Shown in pieces: positions 34,401 through 47,000 of a DNA stretch of 64,000 bases (position 1 is its first letter; every line of letters begins with the position of its first letter). The position numbers and the translations under genes were made by a program. The notes below the pieces were generated by a model. The model saw only the letters and a program-made list of their open reading frames with translations, was not told where the DNA came from and did no database searches. This DNA comes from Klebsormidium nitens (lineage: Eukaryota > Streptophyta > Klebsormidiophyceae > Klebsormidiales > Klebsormidiaceae). Location of the stretch: assembly GCA_000708835.1 (NCBI GenBank), contig DF237381.1:1-64000 (forward strand), read 5' to 3'.

Positions 34401-36243
34401 CCTCTTGCAGTGGGTTTAAACGCCTACCTCTCGGTTTACGGCCCTGGCAACATTAACGACACCTTCAGCCTGGAAGCGAATCAGGGTTTCCTGCGAAACG
34501 TGGTCGAGATAAACAAGGTCAACGGCCTGCAGAAGTACGAGGAGGGCGCATTCTTCCTCCCGGTTTCGGTGCTGTCCGCGTTCAAGGTGCAGAAGATCAG
34601 CCGCATCTTCCAGGTGCATTCGGCGCGGTCGCTAAGAACCTTCGCCAAGGGAAGCAAGCCGGTAAGGAGTTGAATAGTAACTCGGCTTCTTGTATCAGAC
34701 CTGCCGTTACGTTACCGTTACAAGTTTCTTGGTTTCGGTGCTGTCCGCGTTCAAGCTTGAGAAGATGAGCCGCATCTTCCAGGTGCATTCGGTGCGGTTG
34801 TTGCGGGCCTTTGCCGAGGAGTGAGGAGACGGGTGGTAGTTGAGTTTTTCACTTCAGTCTTGCCGTCACTTTGTTGCTGTCCAAGCTTCCCAGTCGTTAC
34901 CACCTTTCGCCAAGGGAGGCAAGCCGGCAAGGTAACCGGTCGTGAACGAGCTGTCTGATACAGACTTGCCGTTACTGTACTGTTCAACTTTTTCAAACGC
35001 TGCGAGCCTTTCGCCAAGGCAGGCAACCCGGCAAGGGACCCGGGAACCTTCTAGAAACCGAGGTTTTCTAGTTTTAGCTATTTAGGCTAGCTTCAACTTT
35101 ACCGGTTTATTGAAGATCTTTCACTACCAGCCTTGGACCAGCGGAACTTGTTCTCGAAAGAGGTGCTCGAACCGCAGTTGACTCCAGACAGGGAGAAATT
35201 AATCGTGCGGTCAGGAAGAGATCTGTCTGGAGAGTGGTTGGAGATCGATGCAGCCAGACGTGCAATCAACCGTTGAACATAAAAACCCAAACGGGTTGAC
35301 CAATTTCATTCTCCCTTGTTGGAGTGCTGCCGAAAGCCGCCCTAAGTCAGGTTGAACACGTGTCCTGAAAAGCCTCACGGTTGCGATGGTCTTTCCCACG
35401 TTCTGCAGAAGCTTATTGGGCTCACCGGCGTCGACGGTTCGACCACCGCGCCGCTGCCCAACCTAGTTAGGGCTTTTGCAGCTGCATCTGAAATTGTTAC
35501 CACCTCTTTGCAGATCATCAAGTTCACCGGCGTCGACGGCTCGACCAAAGCGCCCCTGCCCAACCTAGTTACAAAGATTGCATCCTTGAATTACTGCGGG
35601 CGGGCTTATCTAAGAAGTTGAAGTTATTGCTGTCTGCAGATTATCAAGTTCACCGGCGTTGACGTCTCGACCAACGCGCCGCTGCCCAGCCTAGTTCCCG
35701 GCCTCCTCCGACTGCATTTGAAATCGTTACCACCTCCTTGCAGATCATCCCGGCGTCGACGGCTCCACCAACGCGCCCCTGCCCAACCTAGTTATGAAGG
35801 TGCCCATATTTAATAAACCTGGGCGAATCTTTAAAGACCGTTATTGCTGTCCGCAGATCATCAGATTCACCGGCGTCGACGGCTCGACTAACGCGCCTCT
35901 GCCCAACCTAGTTCCCGGCCTCATCCGGCTGCACGGCGTCGCGGCCGCGGACGCGGACGACTTCGAAGCCGCGGCCGCGTCGATCAGCATCAGTTTCGAC
36001 GAAGTTAAGTACACCGAGATCAACCAGGTCGGGGTTATCCTGCTGCTCGTGGGGATCATCCCGGTGTATCTAGGCATGGCGGCGAAACTGTGGGCGTGGG
36101 TCTTCGCGCCGTTTCCCAAGCCGGGCCCTGCTCCAAGCCAGCACTTTTTGGGGTACCTCCGGAAAGCCCCCGAGGAGCCGAAGAAGGACGAGGAAGCGGT
36201 GCCGGCGGGGGACGAGATGACGGAACAGTTTATGAAGAAGTAA
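31447..36243 (+). CDS. Unrecognised protein with N- and C-terminal membrane segments
   Basis: Five coding exons join in frame: 31447-31569, 32384-32617, 33047-33209, 34411-34661 and 35857-36243, giving about 385 residues. A short basic head precedes a membrane segment at about residues 17-41 (WALSIPLSLVLTTAVGLGTA). A ~255-residue soluble domain follows, with several cysteines (YLCPSKRPYTM, GCGDNIS, GLCTLQQ, TQCVVFQ). Near residues 316-340 lies a second membrane segment (VGVILLLVGIIPVYLGMAAK). The tail is charged and ends in Lys/Glu/Pro-rich sequence (KAPEEPKKDEE). I do not recognise the family. The architecture suggests an organelle or endomembrane protein with its central domain on one side and both ends on the other, but no function can be named. 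Three of its exons carry echo arrays. The ATG sits immediately after a splice acceptor, implying a 5' UTR intron. Confidence 0.6.
32946..33046 (+). repeat. Exon-3 head echo
   Basis: ATAGACCGAGACGTGG and GACACTCAGTGCGTGGT at about 32948-32993 repeat the head of the real exon 3 (ATAATGGACCGGGACGTGG and GACACTCAGTGCGTGGT, from 33047), about 100 bp upstream. The copy lacks several bases and is out of frame. Confidence 0.75.
33210..33460 (+). repeat. Exon-3 tail echoes (donor side)
   Basis: The end of exon 3 (GGGCTCTCGACGACGACTCT with following donor) is echoed at about 33314-33340 (GGCAGGACGACGCTCGATGC) and about 33408-33430 (GACAGGGCTCTCGACAAAGG). Both are worn. Spacings are about 135 and 95 bp. 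Confidence 0.6.
33576..34410 (+). repeat. Exon-4 head echo array (3 acceptor copies + 1 internal remnant)
   Basis: Copies of the exon-4 head start after an AG at about 33576, 33766 and 33961; the real exon starts at 34411. The third copy is split by a 273-bp insertion at 33972-34244. After the insertion it continues GAACGCCTACCTCTC at 34246 and runs into ACACCTTCAGCCTGGAAGCC and AACAAGGTCAACGGC. Removing the insertion gives spacings of about 190, 195 and 172 bp. The copies carry small deletions relative to the exon. Confidence 0.85.
33972..34244. mobile_element. 273-bp insertion with 13-bp TIRs, 5-bp TSD and an 82-bp palindrome
   Basis: The element begins TGTTAGAAGTATT and ends AATACTTCTAACA, a perfect 13-bp terminal inverted repeat. 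It is flanked by TGAAC on both sides (33967-33971 and 34245-34249), a 5-bp target-site duplication inside an echo copy of exon 4. Its first 82 bp (33972-34053) form an almost perfect palindrome, 41-bp arms with one mismatch, so the terminal motif occurs a third time at 34041-34053. The unpaired body has a perfect tRNA-like T-arm (CTGGGTTCGATTCCCAG, 34071-34087) containing a canonical Pol III B box. The right arm of the palindrome carries an A-box-like TGGCCCGAGTGG. No coding capacity: non-autonomous. Confidence 0.85.
34662..35040 (+). repeat. Exon-4 tail echo array (donor side, 3 copies)
   Basis: Downstream of exon 4, the block from GTTTCGGTGCTGTCCGCGTT through CCGCATCTTCCAGGTGCATT recurs at about 34733-34810. 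The extreme exon end, TTCGCCAAGGGAAGCAAGCC with its donor, recurs at about 34905-34930 and 34999-35035. Intron motifs after the donor (a TGCCGTTAC-type block) repeat too, so the unit again spans the splice junction. Confidence 0.8.
35409..35856 (+). repeat. Exon-5 head echo array with dimeric higher-order structure (4 copies)
   Basis: Copied exon heads start after CAG at about 35409, 35514, 35640 and 35744; the real exon starts at 35857 (spacings about 105, 126, 104, 113 bp). All carry variants of ACCGGCGTCGACGG, GCGCC and CTGCCCAACCTAGTT. The intron tails alternate: copies 2 and 4 follow a GTTACCACCTC(T/C)TTGCAG tail, while copy 3 and the real exon follow a TTATTGCTGT(C)GCAG-like tail. This implies a later ~225-bp duplication of a two-unit block. 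Copy 4 has a 7-bp deletion that breaks the frame. Confidence 0.88.
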
Positions 36244-38096
36244 GAGGAGCTGCGCAGTCGTTGGTCTGCCGTTCAGAACATAACGGAGAGTGTTGGAAAC
36301 GTTACGTTGCTATGGTGCTATGTTGCTATGTTGTTGAAAGCAAGTCGACGCGTCTTCAAGGAGGTTTCCGGCAGGTAGTACTAGGGAAAAGAGAGGTGAT
36401 GAAGCGGTGAAGGCAGCTCACGGGCCGCTGATTTGGGTAGGCTCCGCTGCTGCCTTCGTTGGAGAGTTTCCTGAAAATCAATATTCTCGCAAGGAGAAGG
36501 CTAAAGACAGGAACATTCCTCGGAGATGAAGACCCGTTAACGGAGCCGATATGAAGGACTTGGATCAGTTGAAGACCCTGCAGTCCCGCTTTTTAGCTGT
36601 AGATATAAGCTCGCTCGCAACCCGTTGCGTCGTAGATATTGCGTGGGGACCGCTTACTTATTAGGGGCATCAGGTGGGTATAGTCACCTGAAAAAGTTGC
36701 ACGGCGGTCAACCCGCTAGGAGGAACAGATTGGCACAACCGCTAGAAAAATATTTGACCAGTCGGAAGCAGTGACACCAGCGGAGAAGTTCAAAAGAGCA
36801 GCGCCGGCGCGCAATGCAGAGTAGAAAGAACTTAGCAGAAGGCATTTGAGCAAGAACGAGGAAAAAGGTCGGAACCGGTTTCGCGGTTACTAGACGAGCT
36901 CGAGACAGCCTTCTTGGATTGAACATCAAATGAGCCTGCTTAGAACTCTCAAACGACAGTTGCGGTTTCAGGTCAGGGTACCATACGAGTGCCTCAGAGG
37001 GGCCGCAGTCAGACTCTCTCAGTTGGACACCGTAACTTATTGCCCCAGCGGCGCATGTGGAGGTCGATCTTCAGATTCCGACTTGAAATACAATCGCGGC
37101 CACGACTCGGAGTGGCGGAAGGATCGACTCTGCATCGCTACTCCATGATCTGTACATCTTAATTTCATACCACATGCAATAACCAGTCAACCCAAGCAGC
37201 ATGGAGATGTGCAGGTGTGCGACTCTGGCGAACATGCGGTTCACTCTTGGCTGATTGTATGATGCGTGAATTTTGAGATGGCCGTGGTCAAGCTGACCCG
37301 GCATCATCAAATTCTACCATGGCCGGCCGCGCAGCACGGCCCGACCCGGGGGCCCGCGGGCCCGCGATCAATCAGAGTCACGCATTCACTTTTGCGGCAA
37401 CTTGCTAACTTGCTCAGACAATATGGTCACCATATATGCCCCACGCAACGCCGGCCCTACATTAGTCTGTCGGACGGTACATTAGTTCTAGATGCATGAA
37501 AGCTGACACATGACGGTCTGAGACTGACTCACACTGAAAAGTCGGGAACCATGATCATTCTGAGTCCGATCCCACTCCGGCTCTGGCCGGGCGGCCAGCC
37601 TGGTGGACCCGTATATACGTGCCGACAGCAGGGTAGATGTGCAACTGAGTATATTGTACTAAGAACTAATGATCGATTGCAAAGTGGTCGAGCGGATCCG
37701 ATTCTCGAGGCAGGCTCAGCCCGCGCGCTCGATAGCGCGGTTGGCGGGCTTTATCTTTAAGTGACGAACTATAGTTAGTTATGGCCTACTAGCCAGGTTG
37801 CAATCATCATGCACAGTACGGTACCCAATTATAGCTAAAGTGGGCTGCAATGATGGCTATATGCCATCTCATGGAAGGTACATATACGTGTCCGCGTCCA
37901 CTCAGTGTTCTGTCGTAAGAAGGAGGCCGAGAGCTCATGATGAGCTCTGGCATGAATTGCCGTGGAACAAAGCAAAAGCCTTCGATCAGAAATGTGTACT
38001 AAGTTAAGGTTTGGCATCCGATCTACAATACACTCATATACTACAAATAGTAAGTTGCACAAAGCAAACATATTGCAATCGGTTCAACGTCTCCGA
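36244..38096. other. Spacer between convergent two-membrane-segment and LETM1-like genes
   Basis: Holds the 3' flanks of both genes. No coding exon, RNA gene or obvious repeat was recognised. Open frames are short and composition-driven. Confidence 0.4.
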
Positions 38097-41000
38097 TCAG
38101 TCCTTCTTCTCCGTATCCCCAACCAGTGCTCCCGCTTGCAACCCCCGTGACCCCAGCCCTAAGCTCCTCAGCCCCTCTTCCACAACCGAGTTAGCGCCAG
38201 CAATGTTACTATCCCGTACCCGGGCTATCCGTTTCGTGATCTCGGGCAGCTCTTTTCTCCGCCCCAACAACAGACCCCGCCCGGGGGTTCGACCCGGGGG
38301 CGGGTCCTCTTTGGGCTTCTCTTCGCCGCTCATAAAAGTCGCCTTCTCCGCTTCGGCGGCGAGCGCAACCATGGTCTCTTTCTCTCGCTCCGTTTGGGCT
38401 TCTTTCATCTGTTCGCGGATCGCCTCGTACTTAATCATCAGGTCTTGCCGCCTGGAGATGCAAAAGCAAAGACGTGATCTTTGCTGGAACTGACCAATCA
38501 AAGCACCATAGACCGGATAATCAGGCCAAGAAACATAAAGATTAAGGCTAACACAAAGACTCAACAGGAAGATAACATGTGATGCAACTCTTAAGGCTCA
38601 ATCAATGAGCAGCCGCACTACGAAGAGTTCAGCTCTAAGGCAAATTTGATTCCCAAAAAGGCCCTTGCAAATATAGTTGGAGGAAGGAAAGCCTGACAAC
38701 AGAGAAAACATATGTCTACGAAGAAGAAATCTGGACAGTTGTGCAACACCTTCAACTAATACATTCAGGCCATCTTGAAAACAGGATCCATACAGTCTCA
38801 TGCGATTACGAGGATTGAGCCCTAGCGTCAGGAGGAAAGCTGATCGGCCGTGCTTGGAGGACGACAGGAAGAAATAGCAACAGGAACCACAGAAACCTTG
38901 AAGTTCTGTATCGATAACCTGAGCATCTCAGATGTGATTTCCTTACACTCTCGCGATATCCTTACACTCTCGCAATACAACAATCAGAAAGAGAGTTCGT
39001 GATTTGCACTGGCTTACTTGGTGGTGAAGGACGACGGGAAGAAGTCTGGGAAGTAGCGCTGGATGAAGGAGAAGACGAGCACGTGGCCCACGGGGGTGAT
39101 GGGGATGATGAGGATGATGGTGAACGGAATGAGCACCAAGATGTCCTTGGTCGTACGCCGCAGCGTTTGCACCTGGGAGAAAGAGAACGATGACGTCAGC
39201 AGAACGCCAGCACTAGATGAAGGAGAAGACCAAAACATGGCTCGCGTGGGTGATGGGGATGATAAGGATGATCGTGAAGCGAATGAGCACCAAAATGTCC
39301 TTGGTCGTGCGCCGCAGCGTTTGCACCTGGCAGGACAGAATGACGTCAGCAGGGCGTCAGCAACACCCTACTCGAGGAGAAGACGGGGAACGGGCCCATG
39401 GGAGTGATGGGGATGATACCGATGATCGTGAACCAGATCAGGACCACAATGTCCTTGGTCGTGCGCCGCAGCATTTGCTCCTGGCGTCAGCAGAACGTCA
39501 GGTGAGGATCTTTTTTGCAGATCCCCCGCTGGTTTTGACAGGGTTGCGAACATGGGATTGATCTTGCTTTGTTGGCACTCGTTGGGATGCTGAGAATGAT
39601 CAAGGACGGAAACAGCGTCTGCAACTGGCGAGAGAGACGGATGACGTCCGCAAAGCGTCAGCTGGGGTCTACTCGGTTAGCATTTGCCCGCTGGCACTGC
39701 TGCTGGTTAAGTTGCGACTGCGTCACTTTCACGTTATCAGCGGCTTCACGGAAGCCAGAGCGTTGCACCTAATGGGAGGTGCATGACGTCAGCTCATGGA
39801 AAAACGAAGGGACGGAACTGACGAGGATGGCGAGAAGAAGGAGGGGTTGGTGCCTTACTCGGAAGACGAAGGTGAAGAAAGTCGCAAGGAGAGGAGGCGG
39901 AAGAGGAAGAAGGGGCGACGGGGAGTCGTCCTCGGAAGAGGAGGGTCGCTCTAGGAGGAAGCATCGGAAGCGGCATGGGGTTGGAGTTGACGCAAATGGA
40001 GTAGGAGAAGAGCGAATTGCGGTCGTGGTTGGAGCTTGGCAACGAATGGACTCTGTCGGTGGCGGCTTACCTCTCTTGACTTGAGGGTGGTCCCTGTGAC
40101 GGCGACCCAGAAGAGCTTGCCCGCATATGACAGGTCGCCCGCCAACAGCCGCAGCCCCCGCCAGTAGAAGGACGCCCCCTCCTTCAACTGCAACAGCACA
40201 TCCCGGTCAGAACGGGAGCGGACAAGGAAATCTAGCATCGAAAACGACTCGATCGTAATCCCCGCCCGGGCCCTTAAGAGACAAGCCTTGAGAGGCAGGA
40301 GCGACAGTTCAAGCGGGAAATCACAGGGAATGAACGAACAAGACGGAGTTGATGATCTCAGAAAGTCATTCCTGACGTCAACCGAGACGGTTGTCCTTTG
40401 CAATACTCAACGGAGCACCTCACGTAAAACACAAGCAAAGCCAAGCCACTTCTTTGTGGGCACCGGGGCAGACCGAGACCTTGTCTCCAACGGTCGTCCC
40501 ACTTGCTGCTCGAGCGGAGTCTCCGCTTCACTATAAGCAATGTTCAGGTGGGTAAACGACTCCACTATGCGTCTGAAGAAACACAGGTATGGCCAGAGCA
40601 TTCTGACCACAGTGACAGGACAGCTGACAGAACGGTAGGAGGGTGTACAGGTAGTCCCGGCGGCCTCCCTAGGGACCTCCTTCCATTGTAACCCCTTCGA
40701 TCGACGGTCTTAATCATGACTCTGATAACCCAGGACGTCGATCCTAGGGGGTAATAGCTAGGAGCGGTCTTACATCGGCTCGGGAGTCCAAGTTCTCCAT
40801 TCTTTCGTTCTGACAGACATCTTTTTTCAAGTATTGTATTGCATCATGACGTTCAAATCAGGCAAAAGACAGAAACGCTTCGGGAAAGCACCTTCAAAGT
40901 GTTCTCCTTGTACGCGATGCCAATCCGCTGCTTGAGCGGTATCTTCGCTTCCTCCACAATGCCCAACCGATTCTTCAACTCCGGAACATCCTCTGCCAAC

Positions 41001-44000
41001 ACCGACAGCTCCTCATCTTGGATCAGATCTGCCTCGTTCCGGTCCACCGCAGCGCGCAGCCGCGCAAGCTCGCCGTCCAAAAGTCCGAACTCGGCGACAA
41101 GCAGGCTCTCGTCTTCGTCCGTTCTGATGTCCTCTGTAAAGAAACAATTCAGCTCTTTTGAGATCTGCAGCTCTTTCCAGTTCTAGGGTCTGAAAATCAA
41201 GACCGAGTGTGGTAAGATTCTTTGCTTCATTGCGATCTACCGCCGCGCGTAGCCGTGCTAGCTCGCCATCGAGAAGGACGAACTCGGCAACAAGCAGGCT
41301 CTCATCCTCATCAATTCTGATGTCCTCTGCAAAGGAAAAAAATTGCTCAACAATATGTCTAAGGTGTTTCTGGAGCATCTGGAAACGGTCTGCCTCGCTG
41401 CGATCTACGGCGGTGTGCAGCCACGCTAACCCGCCGACTAGGAGTCCAAATTCGGCGGCCGGCAGACTCTCGTCGTCGTCCGTTCCTATGTCCTCTGCAA
41501 AACCGGACAATCGGTGCATTGAACTCCAAGTCCAAGGTTTGAAAGACGAGAGTATCAGAATCTCTGCTTCGTTCCGGTCCACCGCCGCGCGCAGCCGTGA
41601 TAGCTCGCCATCGAGTTAGCCGAACTCGGCGACAAGCAAACTCTCGTCCTCATCCGTTCTGATGTCCTCTGCAGAGAAGGATTTGTCGACAAATTGTTGA
41701 ATCGAATAGGGTATTTCTGGAGCATCTGAAAAGATCTGCCTCGTTCCGGTCCTCCGCCGCGCGCAGCCGTACTAGCTCGCCAGCGAGCAAGCAGAACTCG
41801 GCGACAAGCAAGCTCTCGTCCTCATCCGTTTTTGATGTCCTCTGCGAGAAAAGGATTCGGCGGTTAGTAATTAACAAGTAATCAACAGGTTTCATAAGAA
41901 AGAGATCAGACCCTCCTCAATCCACTCAACCACTGCGAACAGCCCTCCTAGCTCGCTGACGAGGAGGCCGAACTCGGCGACAAGAAGTCTTCCGTCCATT
42001 CCTGTATGAACGTACTCTTGGTTAGAACAAGGTTGTGCTAAGGATGAACGAGCAGTGGGGACAAACTCTAAGTTATAAATGAGCGGGTCTCGGGAGTTGC
42101 CCCGAAAGTAGCGCCAACACCCTAAAAAGCGTGTCCAGAAGGCAACGGGCTCTCGTGCGATCCCGCCCCAAACTTGTCGCCTCAAACAACGGTGTACAAC
42201 CTTTCCGGTGTGCACTATTTCCAACCCAAACGGCTGGGTAATGTAAACGGAGCCAGTTGACCCTGATCGGTGACAGAATATAATGAACGAGAAAACTTTG
42301 CAAAGCATCTGTTGCTCAGATATTGCACGAATGAAGACAGGGGTTTGTCAACCGCTCACCGGTGATCTGAATGACCTCCTCCTCTAAGCACGCATAGATT
42401 AGTTCCATCTCCAATTGTAGCGTCCGCACCGCCAGCTTCTTGCGCAGCTCGTTTACCTGCCAAGGAATGAAAATAGTGTGAATCGCCACAAGAAGCCAGC
42501 TTCTTCAGCAGTTCTCTCTGCGTGCTGGTTGTTCTTCAGCATCTCTCGTTGTCAATTCGTTCCGGTTTGTCGAAAGTAAAAAGAAAGAGACGGTGTCAAA
42601 GTCCGGCAACTCGACTCTAACACGAGTTCATCGAGAAAAGCTGCAAGGGAAACTAGAAAAGCTGAAAGGCAAGCTAGAAACGTCGGCTCAGCCAATCTAT
42701 CAAACGTGGACAACACCATAGTCTGCTGATGGAACACCAAACCTAGGAAGAATAGCTCCTGAATATTGGATTCCTCATCCAAAGGGTCGTGCGGGATTGG
42801 GCTGAGGAAGAACACACCTCGTCGTCCAACGGCCTAACTAGCCTGATTTTAAAGCCATCTCTAGCCCTAACTCACTGAAAATCCATCAGCTTATGAATTC
42901 CTGCTTTGACGCGAAGACCTTGCAGCGCCCATCAAATGCGGAAAGCAATCTGAACCATCCAATTGAGACAATGTAGCAGACGGTGCAAAGCATGTCTTCC
43001 GGCCTTAGAGTCGCGCTTTGTGACCCTGAACGCACCTCGTCGTCTAGCGCCCTGATCTCGTTTGCCAGCCTCGCCCGCGCCAGCACGTTCTTCTGTCGCA
43101 ACCGTGATTCACGCTCCCTGCTCGCCTCCCGCAACCGCTTGTCCAGCTTTTCTACCTGGCCAAGGAAGCTGATAATGAACATGGTTTCATCACCTTTGAC
43201 TTTTCCATCCTTGTCACCATCTCGCATTCAGCAGCTCTAAGAAAGCCTCTCTAATAAGTCAGCTCTGCGTAAGCTTCTTTAACAAGGCAAAGTAGAAGCA
43301 TTCATAGAACTGCCTGAAAATGTTGGAAAGATTGCCGAGATAAAAGTATTAAGACTGATGTGGAGGTGTCAAGATCCGTTACAACAAACAGTTGATGACA
43401 AGATTCAGAACAAACAAGTGCGGGATAGGACGCAAGGGATTTTACTACCCCCGCAACTCGTCACAGAAAGATCGTACTTACCTCTAAGATGAGGTCCCGT
43501 TTCCGGTGCTCGATCTCATCGCGCGATGACGGTATTGGCCGTGGAAGCCCCTCTGCCAGATTGTCCTCTCCGACCGGCCGCGTCGTCGGCCGCCCATTGA
43601 GGCGTTGCCAGACGTTGCCCAATTGGCCAACGAAACTGATGGATACCTGCAACGAACAGTTCAATGATTCAAAATCTTCTCTGCGCTGTCCTCCACATCT
43701 CTGATCGCTGCAAAGGCCGGTCTTTGATCGTTTACAATCCTAGACCGCACCCGAAAAGTAAAGATAAACTTTACCGTCTGATGAAATTGCAAGTGCGTAC
43801 TTTGACACCTTACAAGTGCCAAGGACAGTACGAACTCGGGACGGAAACACTCTGGAAGCTGTCCACTAATGACGTAATCCTTTCAGAGTCCCTGGATCTC
43901 TGCAAAGAATCCAATCACGAGGCAAGCATAGACAATCGCCCATCGCTTTGCCACTGGTGTGGTATGCAGCGAGTATAAACACGTAAGTACATTGAAATCC

Positions 44001-47000
44001 GTGACGGTCAACGAACATAGATCGATATCCTTTTCTTGTAAACGTTGTGAAGTAAGCATTCATGAACTGTTGCCCATATCGATATCATTCTCAAATCGTT
44101 GCAGACTTACGCTGGGGATCTTGGCAAGGTCGGCTTGGGAGAAGCGCAGCCGGCCGTCCTTGGTCTTGACCACCAGGTTCAGGTCCACGGTGCTGAGCCG
44201 GTCCAGGAACCGGTTGAGCACCGCGCTCGTGTCTGGAAGGCTCCGGCCGAGCCCCTTCTTGGACTGCTGCGCGAGAAAGCAAGAGGGATAAGACACTGCG
44301 CTCGTGTCGGGAAGGATTCCACCCAGCCCCTTCTTGGACTCAAGGAAGAGAGTATTGTGAGACATGGAACACTGCACTCGTGTCGGTAAGGGTCCGGCCG
44401 AGCCCCTTTCTGGACGGAAGGGCGAAAAAAGTGAGGGACTGAGAACGGTTCCCCAAAAGACATAGAAAGTGGCCATCGAGTTTCCTCACTGCTCGAGGCA
44501 TGGTTCCTAGTAACGCCCCGCCCCTTGTCGGACTGGAGGGCGAGAAAAAGCGAGAGACCAAAAACAGCTCCCCAAAGGCATACAGCTGTTCGCATCAAAA
44601 GGGCCATCGAGTTCCCAATTCTCGAAGTATGCTTCCTAAATTCGGACTCTACAACGTCTAGCCCCTTCTTGGACTGGAGGGCAAGAAAAAGCGAGACACT
44701 AAAACGGTTCCCCAAAAGATACAGCTGTTCCCATCAAAGTGGACATTGAGGTTTCCAATGGTTTCTGATCCTGGACTATCTGGTTAGACATTTGAAAGGG
44801 AGCGGACGCTCAAGATGGTGAACCATAACCGAAAGTTGAAACCTGGAGTGGCAAGTTTGCCGCATAACAGCTGCAAAGTTTCCGTCGTCTCAGGTCGAAT
44901 GTCCTACACAGCGGAGATAGCATGGTCATTATGACGGAAAAGCTTCTTGGTATCGAAGCAATTGAAAGGTGCAAAGAAAATGCTCTTCGACAAGCTTAAC
45001 AGGCGCTGCAGTGGTTGAAATATCCAGAATCAGAAGAAGGAGCAACAATTGATCTGCAATAACGCTGTCTTAAGAGAGGCAGAGAGAGACTCAATTGTTC
45101 CATAAAACACGGTAAACACAGCCGGATATAGCACACGACCACGCAGTTCTACAAAAACGAAAGGATTGCCAGCAGGAATTTTGAATTGGAAACAATGTGT
45201 AAGGTATCGGCCGCACCTCTTCCTCGTCTTTCTTTTGCCAGGCAGCCTCTTCCTCTCGAGCCCGCAACTTTTCCTCTGGAGTCAGGCTATCCTTGACCTT
45301 CTCGGCCTGCTTCTCCAGCCTGCTGACCACTTTTGACACCGTGTCGCAGATGATGCCCTCCGCAGTTGTGTTGTCCTGAAGCAAGCGTCATACAATAATT
45401 AGTCTTACAAGACACTGTATCCTCTTGTCAAAGCAAGAATGCTTCACAATCTTAAAGAGGGCGTCTAACCACGTGGTACCGCGGCGGCCACTAAAAAAAT
45501 AGTCTGCTCTCATGTCGCCGAAAATTCATTCCCGTGGTACAAATTTGGCGACCGAACTGTGGGCAGACGAACTATCTGGTCGGCGAGGCGTTACGGGTCA
45601 CAAGACATGCCCTTCAACTCGTTGGGGCGAAACAAGCCCCGATAGAGGGCTTAAATTTATTGAGTGTAAGTCAGAAACTGTTCTGAGAGCCTCAAGATTC
45701 TCAACTTAAACGATGGTTCGTGATCCGTTGGATCTGATTAAAGGCCAAAATATTCTAGTCTTTGGTTCGTATGCCATGACTTCCAGCGGCGCATTCTGGC
45801 AGCCTGGATCGCATATCGTAAACCTGTCAATTTGGATTGTTGGACTCCTGAACAAAGAAGAAAAGCTCTGCCCTTGTTAATCCTCAAGGATCCCACAGGT
45901 GTTCCTTTAGATTCCCCACTGTGCTCTTCGGTAACCTAACACGGTAAGATTGCATTTGCCTGTACCCCTTACAGCAGTTTTTACGCGGATATCATTATAA
46001 CTCTTGAAAGGCTTCTTCGAATCCATTTTGCGGCCATCTTTGCAGGACAATCGGTTTGCCTCATAGCATTTATTTTCTGTAGCCATTTTGGAAGATCAAA
46101 GTGCCTGATGTATATAAATTCAACCGAGAAATTCGAGTTTATGCCACCACAATCACTTTAATTCACGACCATTTATTGCAACAATGGGAGATGAACCACA
46201 AGGATATACTCACCGGGAAAACAACAGGGAGGAGCCCATTCACACCACGGAGATCCCTCTGCAGCGCTATCCCCAGCTCACGAATGTCCTCTCCATAGTC
46301 CAGGATCTCAAGGGGACTCAGGGACCAGTCCTCCCCCTGAATGAAAAAAGTCGACTTTGGTAAGTCACCAGGTAAGCAGTCTATCAAAAAGTCTTTGGGA
46401 TTCAGGGGGCAAACGGTATGCACACAATATGTATTCCAAGTGACTCATAAGTTTGGTCACACAAACGCAGCTTAATCGTGAAGTTTGCTTAGGAGCGGAC
46501 AGATAGTCTCGCTATGGTGAAAGAGTATGCGTTGCCAAACTAAGGTGTTGGTTGGGAACAGATTTGTCTAATGTGCCTATTATGCAGCAGCTCGCCAAGT
46601 AACCCCACTTTTCAATCATTGTCGAGATGAGGGCTTTGCACATGATGCTTTTACTTCTGCTATGTTCCATACGCGGCTTAGTAACTGACTTTCTGCCGAC
46701 CGGCAGCCATTGAAAGCCCCCATTCCAAGTAAACTCCCAATTAGATCACAGTTGCATCCACTCGTAACTTTTTACCTACAATTGAGCTATGATAAGCAAG
46801 CAAAGGTAAACCGCAATGCCTGAGCAACTCAGGACTTAGACCGTCGGTAACTGCACACAATGAAAGATGCGCCAACCAAATGCATGCAAACCACAAAACT
46901 GCTGCTCCAGCATCCTGGTATGAGCAACCTAGGAGCCATCAATACAGAACAAGTAGAAAGCAACGAATCAAATGGTCCAGGAGTGTAGATCATATTGACT

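Noticed and set aside
35514-35800. Echo copies 2-4 as genuine mutually exclusive exons
   Set aside because: They lack donors at the right place, and copy 4 carries a 7-bp frame-breaking deletion. Alternative 3' splice use remains possible but true cassette exons are unlikely.
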